A stretch of DNA of 64,000 nucleotides from Lysinibacillus_B sp031181585. GTDB lineage: Bacteria; Bacillota; Bacilli; Bacillales_A; Planococcaceae. Every line of letters starts with the position of its first letter. The stretch's first letter is position 1. Below the pieces are notes generated by a model. That model was not told the DNA's origin. It did not search any database and saw nothing but the letters and a program-made list of their open reading frames with translations. The translations under genes and the position numbers were made by a program. This document shows, one piece after another, positions 1 through 8,726 of the stretch. Location: assembly GCF_047301505.1 (NCBI RefSeq), contig NZ_CP154840.1, positions 2,728,001 to 2,792,000 of the forward strand, in the 5' to 3' direction.

Positions 1-205
1 ATAGCTTTGCGGCCTGTCCCCGGAACATAGTTGCATTAATACGTGCGCCGTCGTCCTTCAATGTAAAATAGATGTGTCCGGATGTATGTATCTTTACGTT
101 CGACAATTCCCCTTTCACATATACTTCGCGAAGGTGTGGGTCGGCTTCAAATTTCCGCTTAATATATTTTGTCAGCGCTTTTACGCTCAAGTATGAAGAC
201 GACAT
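1..205 (-). CDS. xseA: Exodeoxyribonuclease VII large subunit, N-terminal part (cut by window edge)
   Basis: The reverse strand reads from an ATG at 205 for 68 codons to the window edge. The protein begins MSSSYLSVKALTKYI and continues with KGELSNVKIHTSGHIYFTLK, the OB-fold nucleic-acid-binding start of XseA, which degrades single-stranded DNA with XseB. A purine-rich ribosome site (AAAGGGGG) lies 8 bases upstream of the ATG. folD precedes it on the same strand, as in B. subtilis (nusB-folD-xseA). A terminator after folD suggests that xseA has its own promoter here. The catalytic part is outside the window, so integrity cannot be judged. Confidence 0.93.
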   Translation of the reverse strand, partial: MSSSYLSVKALTKYIKRKFEADPHLREVYVKGELSNVKIHTSGHIYFTLKDDGARINATMFRGQAAKL

Positions 206-330
206 GCTTGCGCCCCCTTTACTTTTATGTATTTACTAATTTTGGTTAGATAGGTGCAGCCCATAATATGAAAAGATAGATCATTATTCATTCAATGCAT
301 ACTAGGCAAGATGATATGCCGCTTCTACAC

Positions 331-367
331 CAAAAGAAAAGGATGTCTGTTTGGCATTTAGACACCC
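331..367 (-). terminator. Terminator after folD
   Basis: On the minus strand GGGTGTCT (367-360) pairs with AGACATCC (348-341, one G-U pair) and is followed by TTTTCTTTT. It lies 20 bases past the folD stop and separates folD from xseA. Confidence 0.75.
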
Positions 368-387
368 TTATCAATACTTCACCTATT

Positions 388-1263
388 TTACATGTTTTTA
401 ACTGCTTTGTCCCGTCCTAACTTCTTTTCAGCAGCTTGCACTGTGTTTTCGAGCAGCATAGTAATCGTCATTGGACCAACACCGCCCGGAACAGGAGTGA
501 TGTGGGATGCTACATCATCCACATCTACAAAATCTACGTCGCCGCATAATTTGTTGTTCTCATCTCGGTTGATCCCTACATCAATTACAACAGCACCCGG
601 TTTAATATGTTCTTTTGTAATAAACTTAGCACGTCCCACTGCAGCGATTAAAATATCAGCCTGTTTCGTGAAAGAAGGCAGATTAGGTGTTTTAGAATGC
701 GTATATGTTACCGTTGCATCCTTTTGAAGAAGAAGCTGTCCCATGGGCTTGCCGACAATGTGGCTGCGCCCTACAATTACAGCATGTTTTCCAGCTACTT
801 CAATACCTGAATGCTCTAAAAGCTTCATGACACCGAATGGAGTACATGGCAAGTACGTATCCTGTCCTAACATCATTTTCCCTACACTTACTGGGGAAAA
901 GCCATCCACATCTTTTTCTGGAGAAATCGTTGCAATGACTGCTTCCTCATCAATATGCTTTGGCAGAGGAAGTTGTACAAGGATACCGTGAATATCTTCA
1001 CGTTCATTTAAATCTCGAATTTGATCTAGCAAAGCCTCTTGTGTTGCATCTTCCGGCAGTTTAATTAACTCAGAAAACATACCAATCGCTTCACAGGACT
1101 TTTGTTTGTTCGCAACGTATGTCTTGCTCGCCGGGTTTTCCCCTACGAGAATTACTGCAAGCCCTGGCGTAACGCCTTGCTCTTTCAGCTCTTCCACACG
1201 TTTTTCTACTGACTTACGAATTTCTTGACCAATTTCTTTACCATTAATGATTGCACTTGACAT
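388..1263 (-). CDS. folD: Bifunctional methylenetetrahydrofolate dehydrogenase / methenyltetrahydrofolate cyclohydrolase FolD
   Basis: 291 residues, the usual FolD length. FolD interconverts 5,10-methylene-THF and 10-formyl-THF with NADP in the cytoplasm, supplying one-carbon units for purines. Visible motifs are the substrate-binding segment around residue 50 (VGENPASKTYVANKQK with its catalytic lysine), GILVQLPLP near residue 95, and the Rossmann NADP-binding signature VIVGRSHIVGKP near 165. PVPGGVGPMT near the C-terminus is the family signature. I chose the ATG at 1263 because GGAAGGAG lies 9 bases upstream; a longer reading frame upstream has no ribosome site. nusB lies 33 bases upstream on the same strand, probably co-transcribed. 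Confidence 0.97.
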   Translation of the reverse strand: MSSAIINGKEIGQEIRKSVEKRVEELKEQGVTPGLAVILVGENPASKTYVANKQKSCEAIGMFSELIKLPEDATQEALLDQIRDLNEREDIHGILVQLPLPKHIDEEAVIATISPEKDVDGFSPVSVGKMMLGQDTYLPCTPFGVMKLLEHSGIEVAGKHAVIVGRSHIVGKPMGQLLLQKDATVTYTHSKTPNLPSFTKQADILIAAVGRAKFITKEHIKPGAVVIDVGINRDENNKLCGDVDFVDVDDVASHITPVPGGVGPMTITMLLENTVQAAEKKLGRDKAVKNM

Positions 1264-1296
1264 GTTGTTACTCCTTCCAATGTTCACCGAATCTTT

Positions 1297-1677
1297 TTAT
1301 TGTGTAAATTTAGAAAGTACACCGTTTACAAACTTGCTTGATTTTTCATCCCCGTACACTTTACTAAGCTCAATCGCTTCGTTCAGTACTACTCGCTGAG
1401 GTGCATCCTGCATGTATAAAAGTTCGTAAACGGATAGGCGTAAAACAGTTCTTTCAATTTTTGGTAGACGGTTAAGTGTCCAGTTTTCCAGCTTTTCTTC
1501 CAGCGCTGCGTCGATTCTCTCTTTATGTTCAATTGTCCCGCGTACAAGCTGTTCTAAAAAAGCATCTGTTTTTTGCTCTTCAAGAACATGTTCGATTGCT
1601 TCCTCGATAGGAAGCTCGGTGCTGTCTAATTGAAACAATACTTGCAGCGCCTTAGCGCGCGCATCATGTCGTTTCAT
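1297..1677 (-). CDS. nusB: Transcription antitermination protein NusB
   Basis: 126 residues, all-helical, matching NusB. It binds boxA RNA with NusE (ribosomal protein S10) and promotes processive transcription of rRNA operons. Characteristic stretches are the start RHDARAKALQVLFQLD, the central LVRGTIEHKERID and the C-terminal VLNEAIELSKVYGDEKSSKFVNGVL. It lies directly upstream of folD, as in B. subtilis, but its usual upstream neighbour yqhY is about 6.3 kb away because of the 1.9-7.9 kb block. Confidence 0.96.
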   Translation of the reverse strand: MKRHDARAKALQVLFQLDSTELPIEEAIEHVLEEQKTDAFLEQLVRGTIEHKERIDAALEEKLENWTLNRLPKIERTVLRLSVYELLYMQDAPQRVVLNEAIELSKVYGDEKSSKFVNGVLSKFTQ

Positions 1678-1868
1678 ACATTAAATCTCCTTCTTGTTCA
1701 CATTACTGTTTATGATAGCATATTTTCTGTTGTGGTACACCGCTACCATAAACTTTTCTTACGAATAACGTCTCATTTTAGCAAAAACCCTTCCTATTAG
1801 ACAAGTATGATAAATTTATGAATCATTAGCTAATATCCTATAAAGGGGAAATAATTGGAGGTGTTTAT

Positions 1869-2516
1869 ATGAGCTTTACATTCGGCTTGCTGCTATATGC
1901 CATTATAGCCTGCATATTAACCGTATTCTTCAAGCTGCCATTTTGGTTGTTCACCCTCTCGGTAATCAGTATTTCACTTGCCCGTACTTTCTATGTTCTA
2001 CATGTATTGTATAGGAGCCGAAACGTAGATCGGATCGAACATTTTTTACAGTCCTCTCTAAAAAATCCGCTCTATCACTATACCTATTCTTTAAAAAGCG
2101 GATCAGTTCAAGTTCAGTTGCAGGCAATTGACTTAGTGCTGGCCGCCTATCGGTCCCCGCTTGTACAAGGTATGTACCGGTCTCACAAGGCCCTGCTTGA
2201 GCATGACTATAACACGGCAAAGGATTTCGCTTCTCAGATTCCTACTGAATTAATGCGCAACTATCACCTGGCACTTATTGAGGCTTCACAAGGAAATGAT
2301 AAATCTAAAAACTTCCTTCTGCAAAAACCATGGATGTCTTCTATGATTGCAGCTACTCTCCATTACAAAAAGGGCAATATGACTGAGTTTGAACTTCAAA
2401 AAAAGGAGGCACTTAACCAGTCTCGTGGTATACAGTATTTTTCAAATTTCTTCTATTTAGAACGGATAGATGAGAAGATTAAATTGCCGCAAAAAAAGCA
2501 AAGAAAAAAGTTTTAA
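1869..2516 (+). CDS. Small membrane protein of unknown function
   Basis: 215 residues; I do not recognise a named family. The N-terminus carries two adjacent hydrophobic segments (about residues 4-22 and 26-46). The remaining roughly 165 residues are soluble, mostly helical and basic, ending in a lysine/arginine-rich tail (KKQRKKF). The soluble part has helical pairs with small residues that might be TPR-like, which is inference only. Translation is well supported by TTGGAGGTG 8 bases before the ATG. It points away from nusB, alone on the plus strand, at the left edge of the block that separates nusB from yqhY. Confidence 0.7.
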   Translation: MSFTFGLLLYAIIACILTVFFKLPFWLFTLSVISISLARTFYVLHVLYRSRNVDRIEHFLQSSLKNPLYHYTYSLKSGSVQVQLQAIDLVLAAYRSPLVQGMYRSHKALLEHDYNTAKDFASQIPTELMRNYHLALIEASQGNDKSKNFLLQKPWMSSMIAATLHYKKGNMTEFELQKKEALNQSRGIQYFSNFFYLERIDEKIKLPQKKQRKKF

Positions 2517-2666
2517 TAGTCATTTTAAGATGCCCTTACCAATGAGGGTAATGCCCCTTTGAATGAAACTGCCATAAAAATCATATTTCACGTATATTCA
2601 ATTTAGTACGAGAAAGAACTGTCCAGCAACCAAGGCTTTCTAGAATCCCCCTTTTCTTGCCGATCG

Positions 2667-3797
2667 TCAGCATTCCTCTATAACTTCCAGCACAGTCTTC
2701 GTTAATAGAGCAAATCGCTCGGCGATATGCTCTTTTTTGATATGTTCATGTTCGGCATGTATGCCATCGCCTACAAGACCCAGTCCATCTAACGTACGGA
2801 CAAGTGGTGCTGTGAAATTTCCGTCGCTTCCGCCTCCTACTTTCGCCTCTCGGAGGTCCATTCCCAGCTCCTCAGCTTCCTCTTTAGCTATCTCAAACAA
2901 TTCAGCTGTTTGATGTGTTCGTTCCATAGGCGGTCTATTAATACCACCCTCGACTTCAATTTTCATTCTTTCGTCATGCGGCTCTATTTCTTCAAAATAA
3001 TGATCGATCTTATGCTGTTCTTCCTTCGTTGCAGCACGTACATCCACACCTAAATGTGCCTCATTAGGTATGACATTTAATTTGCCTCCCCCTTGAACCA
3101 TCCCTACATTGAGTGTTGTTCCTTTGTCATAATTGGTCAAGGCTTCAATATCTAAAATTTGCTTCGCCGCCTCTTTAATAGCGCTTACGCCTTCCTGCGG
3201 ATTATTTCCGGCATGTGCGGAATGTCCCTGAAGTGTGAGTAAATATTTCGATGTCCCTTTTCGTGCTGTCTTTAAATCCCCTGTTCCTGCAACAGGGGGT
3301 TCTAAAATAAAAGCTGCTGCACTTTTTGCTGCCTCTGCCTCAAGAAAGGACCGCGATGTTGTACTGCCGATTTCCTCATCACTATTAATAAAAAGTACAA
3401 CTTTTTTCTTTAACGGTATATCGAATTCGTCTACGTACTTTAAAAACCAGATGGCGCTAATCAAGCTTGCTTTCATGTCTAAAATACCAGGTCCATAAAT
3501 TTTATCTGAAACTTCCCGGTAAGTTATGGCACCTGGCTCCCACACTGTGTCATAGTGGCCAACAAGCAGCACTTGTTCAGCTGCCTGTCCATATGTGAAT
3601 TTTAAGTGATTCCCCACCTCCGTCATCACCATTTCCTGCGCTTTTTTGCCAAAATACGTTTTAAATAACCCTTGCAGGACGTCCTTGCACTGGTCAGCCC
3701 GCTCCTTCTGAAGAGAAGGTGATTCAGCCATGACAAGATGTTTTATATCGTCAATTATTTCCTTTTCATAGGAAAGGAAGTATTCATGTGCCTCCAT
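2667..3797 (-). CDS. M20 family metallopeptidase (glutamate carboxypeptidase-like)
   Basis: 376 residues. M20 enzymes use two zinc ions to remove terminal amino acids or acyl groups. Metal-site motifs are visible: VGHYDTVWEPG (about residue 79, His and Asp), ILDMKAS (Asp), NSDEEIGS (catalytic Glu pair near 140), and a late GDGIHAEHEHIKKEH with the final His. GHSAHAGNNP marks the dimerisation-domain insertion. The pattern is closest to the carboxypeptidase G2/glutamate carboxypeptidase branch, but the substrate cannot be read from sequence. The ATG at 3797 has AAAGGGG 9 bases upstream; an in-frame ATG at 3806 would touch the ribosome site. There is no signal peptide, so it is cytoplasmic. It is downstream of glpK but separated by a strong terminator. 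Confidence 0.88.
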   Translation of the reverse strand: MEAHEYFLSYEKEIIDDIKHLVMAESPSLQKERADQCKDVLQGLFKTYFGKKAQEMVMTEVGNHLKFTYGQAAEQVLLVGHYDTVWEPGAITYREVSDKIYGPGILDMKASLISAIWFLKYVDEFDIPLKKKVVLFINSDEEIGSTTSRSFLEAEAAKSAAAFILEPPVAGTGDLKTARKGTSKYLLTLQGHSAHAGNNPQEGVSAIKEAAKQILDIEALTNYDKGTTLNVGMVQGGGKLNVIPNEAHLGVDVRAATKEEQHKIDHYFEEIEPHDERMKIEVEGGINRPPMERTHQTAELFEIAKEEAEELGMDLREAKVGGGSDGNFTAPLVRTLDGLGLVGDGIHAEHEHIKKEHIAERFALLTKTVLEVIEEC

Positions 3798-3830
3798 ACT
3801 GCTCATCCCCTTTCTTTTTCTTTTACCCAA

Positions 3831-3864
3831 AGTAAAAAGTCTCTATTCTAAAAAGAATAGAGAC
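3831..3864 (-). terminator. Terminator of the glpD-glpF-glpK operon
   Basis: Perfect 11-bp stem GTCTCTATTCT / AGAATAGAGAC with a 4-base loop, followed on the minus strand by TTTTT. It starts a few bases after the glpK stop codon. Confidence 0.9.
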
Positions 3865-3871
3865 CGATAGA

Positions 3872-5362
3872 TTATTTAAAAGCTTGTGCAGCTTTTACGG
3901 CTTTATGCCAACCAGCGAATAATGTCTCTCGCTGTTCTTCATCCATTTTAGGTTCGAATTTTTGGCTAAGCTGCCAATTTTCTTGTACAGCATCTTTGTT
4001 TTTCCAAAAGCCGACTGCAAGACCTGCAAGGTACGCAGCCCCGAGAGCTGTCGTTTCATTAACGGTCGAGCGTTCGACAGGTACGTTGAGAATATCCGCC
4101 TGAAACTGCATGAGAAAATCATTCGACACAGCTCCGCCGTCGACTCGGAGTGTTTTTGTATCAATACCAGAGTCAGATGCCATTGCCGCAAATACATCAC
4201 GCGTTTGATAAGCAAGAGATTCTAATGTGGCCCGGATGAAATGCTCCTTGCTCGTTCCTCTTGTCAATCCAAATACCGCGCCGCGGACATCGCTATCCCA
4301 ATATGGTGTTCCGAGTCCCACAAAGGCTGGCACAACATAGACACCGTCTGTATCCTTTACGCGTTTAGCATAATCCTCACTATCACTCGATTTCCGGAAC
4401 ATTCTTAGTCCATCCCGCAGCCATTGAATGGCTGAGCCTGCGACAAAGATACTTCCTTCAAGCGCGTAATGTACTTTGCCGTCGATTCCCCAGGCAATTG
4501 TCGTAAGCAGTCCATGTTCAGATTTCACTGCTTCTTCCCCTGTGTTAAGCAGCATGAAGCAGCCTGTTCCGTATGTGTTTTTGGCCATTCCCTTTTCAAA
4601 ACAAGCTTGGCCAAAAAGCGCCGCTTGCTGGTCTCCTGCTATACCGGCAATTGGTACAGAATGACCGAAGAAATGTTTGCCTACTACCGCTCCGTAGACT
4701 TCGGAAGACGGCCGAACTTCCGGAAGCATAGAGGACGGAACACCCAAAATCTCAAGCAGTTCTTCATCCCATTTCAGTTCATAGATGTTGTACATTAATG
4801 TTCTTGATGCATTCGAATAATCTGTTACATGCACCGCACCATCCGTCAGCTTCCAAATAATCCACGTATCAATTGTGCCAAACAAGAGATCCCCATTTTC
4901 CGCTTTTTCACGGGCACCTTCTACATTATCTAGAATCCACTTTACTTTCGTCCCGGAAAAATACGCATCAATCAATAATCCTGTCTTATCCCGGAATAAC
5001 TGTTCATGGCCATCACTTTTGAGTTGCTCACAAATGCCCGCTGTTTGGCGAGATTGCCAAACAATTGCATTATAGACTGGCTCACCAGTATGTTTATCCC
5101 AAACAACTGTCGTTTCTCGTTGGTTGGTAATACCAATCCCCTCAATTTGTTCAGCAGCAATGTTATTTTTGGATAATATTTGAGCGATGACGGATAAAAT
5201 AGAACTCCAAATCTCCACCGGATTATGTTCGACCCACCCTGACTTTGGAAAATGCTGTTTAAACTCCTGCTGAGCCATATGCGCAGGATTCCCCATTTCA
5301 TCAAATAAAATTGCACGGCTGCTTGTTGTTCCTTGATCAAGTGCCATAATATATTTCTTCAT
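3872..5362 (-). CDS. glpK: Glycerol kinase
   Basis: 496 residues, the normal GlpK length. It phosphorylates glycerol with ATP to glycerol-3-phosphate in the cytoplasm. The FGGY-family signature is clear: the N-terminal phosphate-binding loop ALDQGTTSSR, NQRETTVVWD, YFSGTKVKWIL, the ATPase motif GIAGDQQAALFGQ near residue 240, YALEGSIFVAG, and RVDGGAVSNDFLMQFQAD near 400. GNMAKNTYGTGCF-like residues are also present. The real start is the ATG at 5362: its ATGA overlaps the glpF stop by 4 bases (translational coupling), and AGGGG lies 9 bases upstream. It is the last gene of glpD-glpF-glpK. Confidence 0.97.
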   Translation of the reverse strand: MKKYIMALDQGTTSSRAILFDEMGNPAHMAQQEFKQHFPKSGWVEHNPVEIWSSILSVIAQILSKNNIAAEQIEGIGITNQRETTVVWDKHTGEPVYNAIVWQSRQTAGICEQLKSDGHEQLFRDKTGLLIDAYFSGTKVKWILDNVEGAREKAENGDLLFGTIDTWIIWKLTDGAVHVTDYSNASRTLMYNIYELKWDEELLEILGVPSSMLPEVRPSSEVYGAVVGKHFFGHSVPIAGIAGDQQAALFGQACFEKGMAKNTYGTGCFMLLNTGEEAVKSEHGLLTTIAWGIDGKVHYALEGSIFVAGSAIQWLRDGLRMFRKSSDSEDYAKRVKDTDGVYVVPAFVGLGTPYWDSDVRGAVFGLTRGTSKEHFIRATLESLAYQTRDVFAAMASDSGIDTKTLRVDGGAVSNDFLMQFQADILNVPVERSTVNETTALGAAYLAGLAVGFWKNKDAVQENWQLSQKFEPKMDEEQRETLFAGWHKAVKAAQAFK

Positions 5363-6168
5363 ACATGATCCCCTACCTTCCTCTTGGACATGGAAACTTG
5401 TGCAGCGAAAAAGATTGCCAGCACAAGCGCTAGACAAACCCAAAATGCAATTGAGTTTTCACTGCGGAAAAATTGTTTATAAAACAAAGCACCAAAAACG
5501 GCTCCGACAATCGGGCCTACCACCGGTACCCAGGCATAGGCCCAATCCGAATCCCGTTTCCCTGGAATTGGCAGCAAAAAATGAGCGATACGAGGACCTA
5601 AATCCCGGGCAGGATTAATCGCATACCCTGTTGGACCCCCCAGGCTCATACCAATGGCAATAATAAGTGTTCCGACAATAATGGGATTTAGCCCCTCTGT
5701 AAATTCATTAGCACCGATTGCTAAAATCCCAAGGACAAGTGCGAAAGTGCCGACCAGCTCGGCAATCAAATTGGATAATGGATGACGAATTGCAGGTGCT
5801 GTACTAAATACAGCCAGCTTTAAATCTGCATCCTTCGTGGCTCCCCAATGTGGCAAATACATCATATATACAAGAGCTGCACCGATAATTGCTCCAATCA
5901 TCTGAGCTAAAATATACATCGGTACATCTCCCCAAGGAAAATCACCGATTGATGCAAGAGCAATTGTAAGTGCCGGATTTAAATGTGCACCGCTGATATC
6001 GCCGACTGCATATACCCCCATGGCGACCGCCAACCCCCAGGCGATCGTCACGACAATCCAGCCGCCATTTTCCCCTTTAGAAAATTTTAATACGTTGCCG
6101 GCAACAACGCCACCTCCGAATAAAATAAGGATCATTGTACCGATAATTTCTCCCAAAAATTCTGACAT
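5359..6168 (-). CDS. glpF: Glycerol uptake facilitator (aquaglyceroporin)
   Basis: 269 residues with six membrane segments and the two half-helix NPA motifs of the MIP family: GAHLNPALT near residue 62 and YAINPARDLGPR near 182. The Asp after the second NPAR (NPARDLGPR) is the residue typical of glycerol-conducting rather than water-only channels. It passes glycerol across the cytoplasmic membrane for trapping by GlpK. It starts 28 bases after glpD and its stop overlaps the glpK start by 4 bases. In B. subtilis glpFK and glpD are separate units; here they are compacted as glpD-glpF-glpK. Confidence 0.96.
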   Translation of the reverse strand: MSEFLGEIIGTMILILFGGGVVAGNVLKFSKGENGGWIVVTIAWGLAVAMGVYAVGDISGAHLNPALTIALASIGDFPWGDVPMYILAQMIGAIIGAALVYMMYLPHWGATKDADLKLAVFSTAPAIRHPLSNLIAELVGTFALVLGILAIGANEFTEGLNPIIVGTLIIAIGMSLGGPTGYAINPARDLGPRIAHFLLPIPGKRDSDWAYAWVPVVGPIVGAVFGALFYKQFFRSENSIAFWVCLALVLAIFFAAQVSMSKRKVGDHV

Positions 6169-6196
6169 ACACGGCCCTCCCCAGCTGTCGTGTTAT

Positions 6197-7825
6197 TTAT
6201 ACTTTTGCGTTTGTTATTTCTGCTTCTAGTTCCTCTGTGTAACGTAATTTTTCTTCTTCCTTCCAGCCGAGGATACGCTGCATCTCATCAATAACCGCAT
6301 CTTTATGAGCTTCCACAGCAGCGATATCGAAGAACAGTGCGCCCGTTCTTCTAACAAAGAAGTCTACTGGCTTTGCTACACTTTCATGATGAATACTGTA
6401 AAGAAGTTGTGCATAAAGCATGTTAGGTAAGCTAGCTGCATCTTTAATATAGTTCAATACCAGATCAATATTCGTACCGTATAACCTTGCCAGGCGCTCA
6501 CTTTCCTTCTCTGTCAGTCCTTGTGATCTTCCTTTTTGAATACTCTGTTGGATATATGTTTCAAAATGCTTCGACCCGCTTAAGTCTCCACCTGAAATCG
6601 GAATTTTTTTCGTTGAGCATGCTCGGTATGTTTTACCGTATTCGCCTTCCAGCTGTTTTACGATCAAATCGACAATTTTTTCAGCCATTTTACGGTATCC
6701 TGTCAGCTTTCCGCCCGCAATTGTAATAACACCTGTGGAAGATTGCCAAATTTCATCTTTCCGGGATATCTCAGAGGGGTCTTTTCCTTCTTCATGAATC
6801 AACGGACGTACCCCTGCCCATGTAGATTCGATATGTTCCTGTGTTAAATTGGTCGTCGGGAACATGTAGGCAATCGCGTTAAGTAGATAATCAATATCAG
6901 ACTGTTCAGCTTTCATATCTTTTGGATCACCTTCATGGAAAGTGTCAGTTGTTCCTACATAAGTTTTGCCTTCACGTGGAATAGCAAATACCATTCGCCC
7001 GTCTTGCGTATCAAAATAAATGGCTTGTTTTAGCGGGAAGTCTGCTTGATCGAATACGACATGGACCCCTTTTGATAAAATCAGATGCTTTCCGGTTACT
7101 TCTCCGTCCATCTTGCGGACTTCATCCACCCATGGCCCCGCCGCATTAACGATCTTTCTCGCTTTGAATGTATGGCGATTACCAGTGAGTACATCCTCTG
7201 CTGCCACCTCTTTAAACGCAAGGTTATTTGTATTAATGTCCACAGCTTTCATATAATTAAAAAGGACTGCTCCTCGTTCATTTGCGGCCTTGAGCACTTC
7301 AATGGTCAAGCGGGCATCATCTGTACGGTATTCTACATAAACACCGCCGCCTAGCAGCTCATCTCTTTTTACAAGCGGCTCTCTCTCCATTGTCTCTTCT
7401 TTTGAAAGCATAAAGCGCCGTTCACCCTTTTTCACTCCAGCCAGTACATCATACACCTTTAATCCAAGTGCAGTAGTAAATTTCCCGAACGTTCCTCCTT
7501 TATGAAATGGAAGGAGCATCCATACAGGTGTTGTGACATGCGGACCATTCTCATATACAATCGCTCGCTCACGTCCTAACTCTGCTACTTCCTTTATTTC
7601 AAATTGCTTTAGATAACGAAGCCCCCCATGCACAAGCTTTGTTGAACGGCTGGATGTACCTTCAGCAAAATCCTGCATTTCTAATAGCACAACCGATAAT
7701 CCGCGAGCTGCTGCATCAAGTGCGATACCCGCCCCTGTAATGCCGCCTCCAATAACAAGTAAATCAAAAGTTTCATCAGATGCTCGATCTATTTGTTCGT
7801 GACGATGTAGCACTGAAAATTTCAT
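6197..7825 (-). CDS. glpD: Aerobic glycerol-3-phosphate dehydrogenase (FAD)
   Basis: 542 residues. It oxidises glycerol-3-phosphate to dihydroxyacetone phosphate at the membrane, passing electrons to quinone. The N-terminal FAD-binding motif LLVIGGGITGAGIALDAAARG is followed by the family signature TSSRSTKLVHGGLRYL near residue 57. IVNAAGPWVDEV and ITIAGGKLTGYRKMAE are further FAD-family motifs, and the C-terminal domain (from about 390) is the helical DAO cap. The ribosome site AAAGGG lies 10 bases upstream. It is the first gene of the glp operon. The 100-base leader was checked for a GlpP-type antiterminator; none is convincing beyond the terminator at 7928-7973. Confidence 0.96.
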   Translation of the reverse strand: MKFSVLHRHEQIDRASDETFDLLVIGGGITGAGIALDAAARGLSVVLLEMQDFAEGTSSRSTKLVHGGLRYLKQFEIKEVAELGRERAIVYENGPHVTTPVWMLLPFHKGGTFGKFTTALGLKVYDVLAGVKKGERRFMLSKEETMEREPLVKRDELLGGGVYVEYRTDDARLTIEVLKAANERGAVLFNYMKAVDINTNNLAFKEVAAEDVLTGNRHTFKARKIVNAAGPWVDEVRKMDGEVTGKHLILSKGVHVVFDQADFPLKQAIYFDTQDGRMVFAIPREGKTYVGTTDTFHEGDPKDMKAEQSDIDYLLNAIAYMFPTTNLTQEHIESTWAGVRPLIHEEGKDPSEISRKDEIWQSSTGVITIAGGKLTGYRKMAEKIVDLIVKQLEGEYGKTYRACSTKKIPISGGDLSGSKHFETYIQQSIQKGRSQGLTEKESERLARLYGTNIDLVLNYIKDAASLPNMLYAQLLYSIHHESVAKPVDFFVRRTGALFFDIAAVEAHKDAVIDEMQRILGWKEEEKLRYTEELEAEITNAKV

Positions 7826-7927
7826 GTGTCATCAACCCTTTCGTCAATTTCCATACATAATGTGCTTTCCCTGAATATCCTAAACAAAAACGTCATACTC
7901 CGCAGTTTACCCTGACTCTTCATATGC

Positions 7928-7973
7928 AAAAAAGAAAAAGAGCAGGAATGTTATGGTGCAACATTTCCTACTC
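7928..7973 (-). terminator. Terminator between yqhY and glpD
   Basis: Minus-strand stem GAGTAGGAAATGTT / AACATTCCTGCTC (one bulge) around a 7-base loop, followed by a run containing TTTTTCTTTTTT. It begins about 15 bases past the yqhY stop. It could also act as a leader terminator for glpD, because GlpP-type antitermination uses such a hairpin; nothing in the sequence decides this. Confidence 0.82.
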
Positions 7974-7986
7974 TTATGTTTTATGC

Positions 7987-8385
7987 TTATGCCTCTTCTT
8001 TTTCGAACTGAATGCCTGTAATATGTACATTCACTTCATTTGTTTCAATCGCTGTCATATTTAGAATAGCTTGTCGGATAGATGTCTGGACGCCTTTTGC
8101 TACTTTTGGAATGGAATAACCATATTTCACCGAACAAAATACATCAACTGCAATTCGTCCTTCTTCTGTCATTGACGCTTTAATGCCCTTAGAGTGCACT
8201 TTTTTGCCAAAGCGCTCTACAACCCCAGACGCAAAATTGCCGCGTGTCGCAGCCACACCTTCGACCTCAGTAGTCGCGATGCCCGCTATAACTTCCAGCA
8301 CTTCTGAAGCTACCTCAATGCGGCCAAGCTCCTCTTTCCCTGTTGGTGTAGGTTGTACAAATGATGTCGGTTGTTTTTCAGCCAT
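7987..8385 (-). CDS. yqhY: Asp23/Gls24 family protein YqhY
   Basis: 132 residues, DUF322/Asp23 family. In B. subtilis YqhY is linked by neighbourhood and genetics to acetyl-CoA carboxylase, and accC lies just upstream here too. The conserved core is visible: GRIEVASEVLEVIAGIATTEVEGVA near residue 24 and VDVFCSVKYGYSIPKVAKGVQ near 85, ending NVHITGIQF. The protein is soluble and cytoplasmic. I start it at the ATG at 8385 (AGAGGATG 6-8 bases upstream) rather than at the ATG nine bases earlier, which touches the ribosome site. A terminator and about 330 bases separate it from accC, so it probably has its own promoter. Confidence 0.93.
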   Translation of the reverse strand: MAEKQPTSFVQPTPTGKEELGRIEVASEVLEVIAGIATTEVEGVAATRGNFASGVVERFGKKVHSKGIKASMTEEGRIAVDVFCSVKYGYSIPKVAKGVQTSIRQAILNMTAIETNEVNVHITGIQFEKEEA

Positions 8386-8638
8386 AATTAACATCCTCTC
8401 TTTACAATAACCGGACGAGTCCAGTCGTATACAGTCAAATTTCTACTTTCTCGCATCCCTATTATACACCATTTTTCTGATAATGTGAGATGAAAACCCT
8501 GCCTTATTTGAAAGTCTCCCTTTCTTTTAGAAAGTTGGTATATCAGGACATACTAGACTTCTTTTCAACGGAAAAAAGGTATTTTCAAAACGTTTCACCA
8601 TTTCTCTATAGCAGTAAAGGAAACAATCCATTTTTTCG

Positions 8639-8662
8639 TACCTGCTGAAGAGGCAGCAGGTA
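8639..8662. other. Perfect 9-bp stem-loop in the accC-yqhY gap
   Basis: TACCTGCTG (8639-8647) and CAGCAGGTA (8654-8662) form a perfect 9-bp stem with a 6-base loop. On the minus strand it is followed by CGAAAAAA rather than a T-run. It lies just beyond the accC terminator. The rest of the 340-base gap (8386-8726) holds no gene that I can support. Confidence 0.5.
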
Positions 8663-8670
8663 TTTGTTAT

Positions 8671-8715
8671 AAAAACACAAAGCTGCCCAGAAAGTTTTAA
8701 CTTTCCGGACAGCTT
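8671..8715 (-). terminator. Terminator of accB-accC
   Basis: Minus-strand stem AAGCTGTCCGGAAAGT / ACTTTCTGGGCAGCTT (16 bp, near-perfect) with a 4-base loop, followed by TGTGTTTTT. It begins about 12 bases after the accC stop. Confidence 0.92.
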
Positions 8716-8726
8716 CAATAAGGTGA

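Noticed and set aside
7826..7973. GlpP-type antiterminator leader for glpD
   Set aside because: There is one hairpin, best explained as the yqhY terminator; no alternative antiterminator strand seen.
8527..8718. Open frame of 63 codons on the minus strand between accC and yqhY
   Set aside because: It covers the accC terminator and the 9-bp hairpin, has no ribosome site and resembles nothing known.
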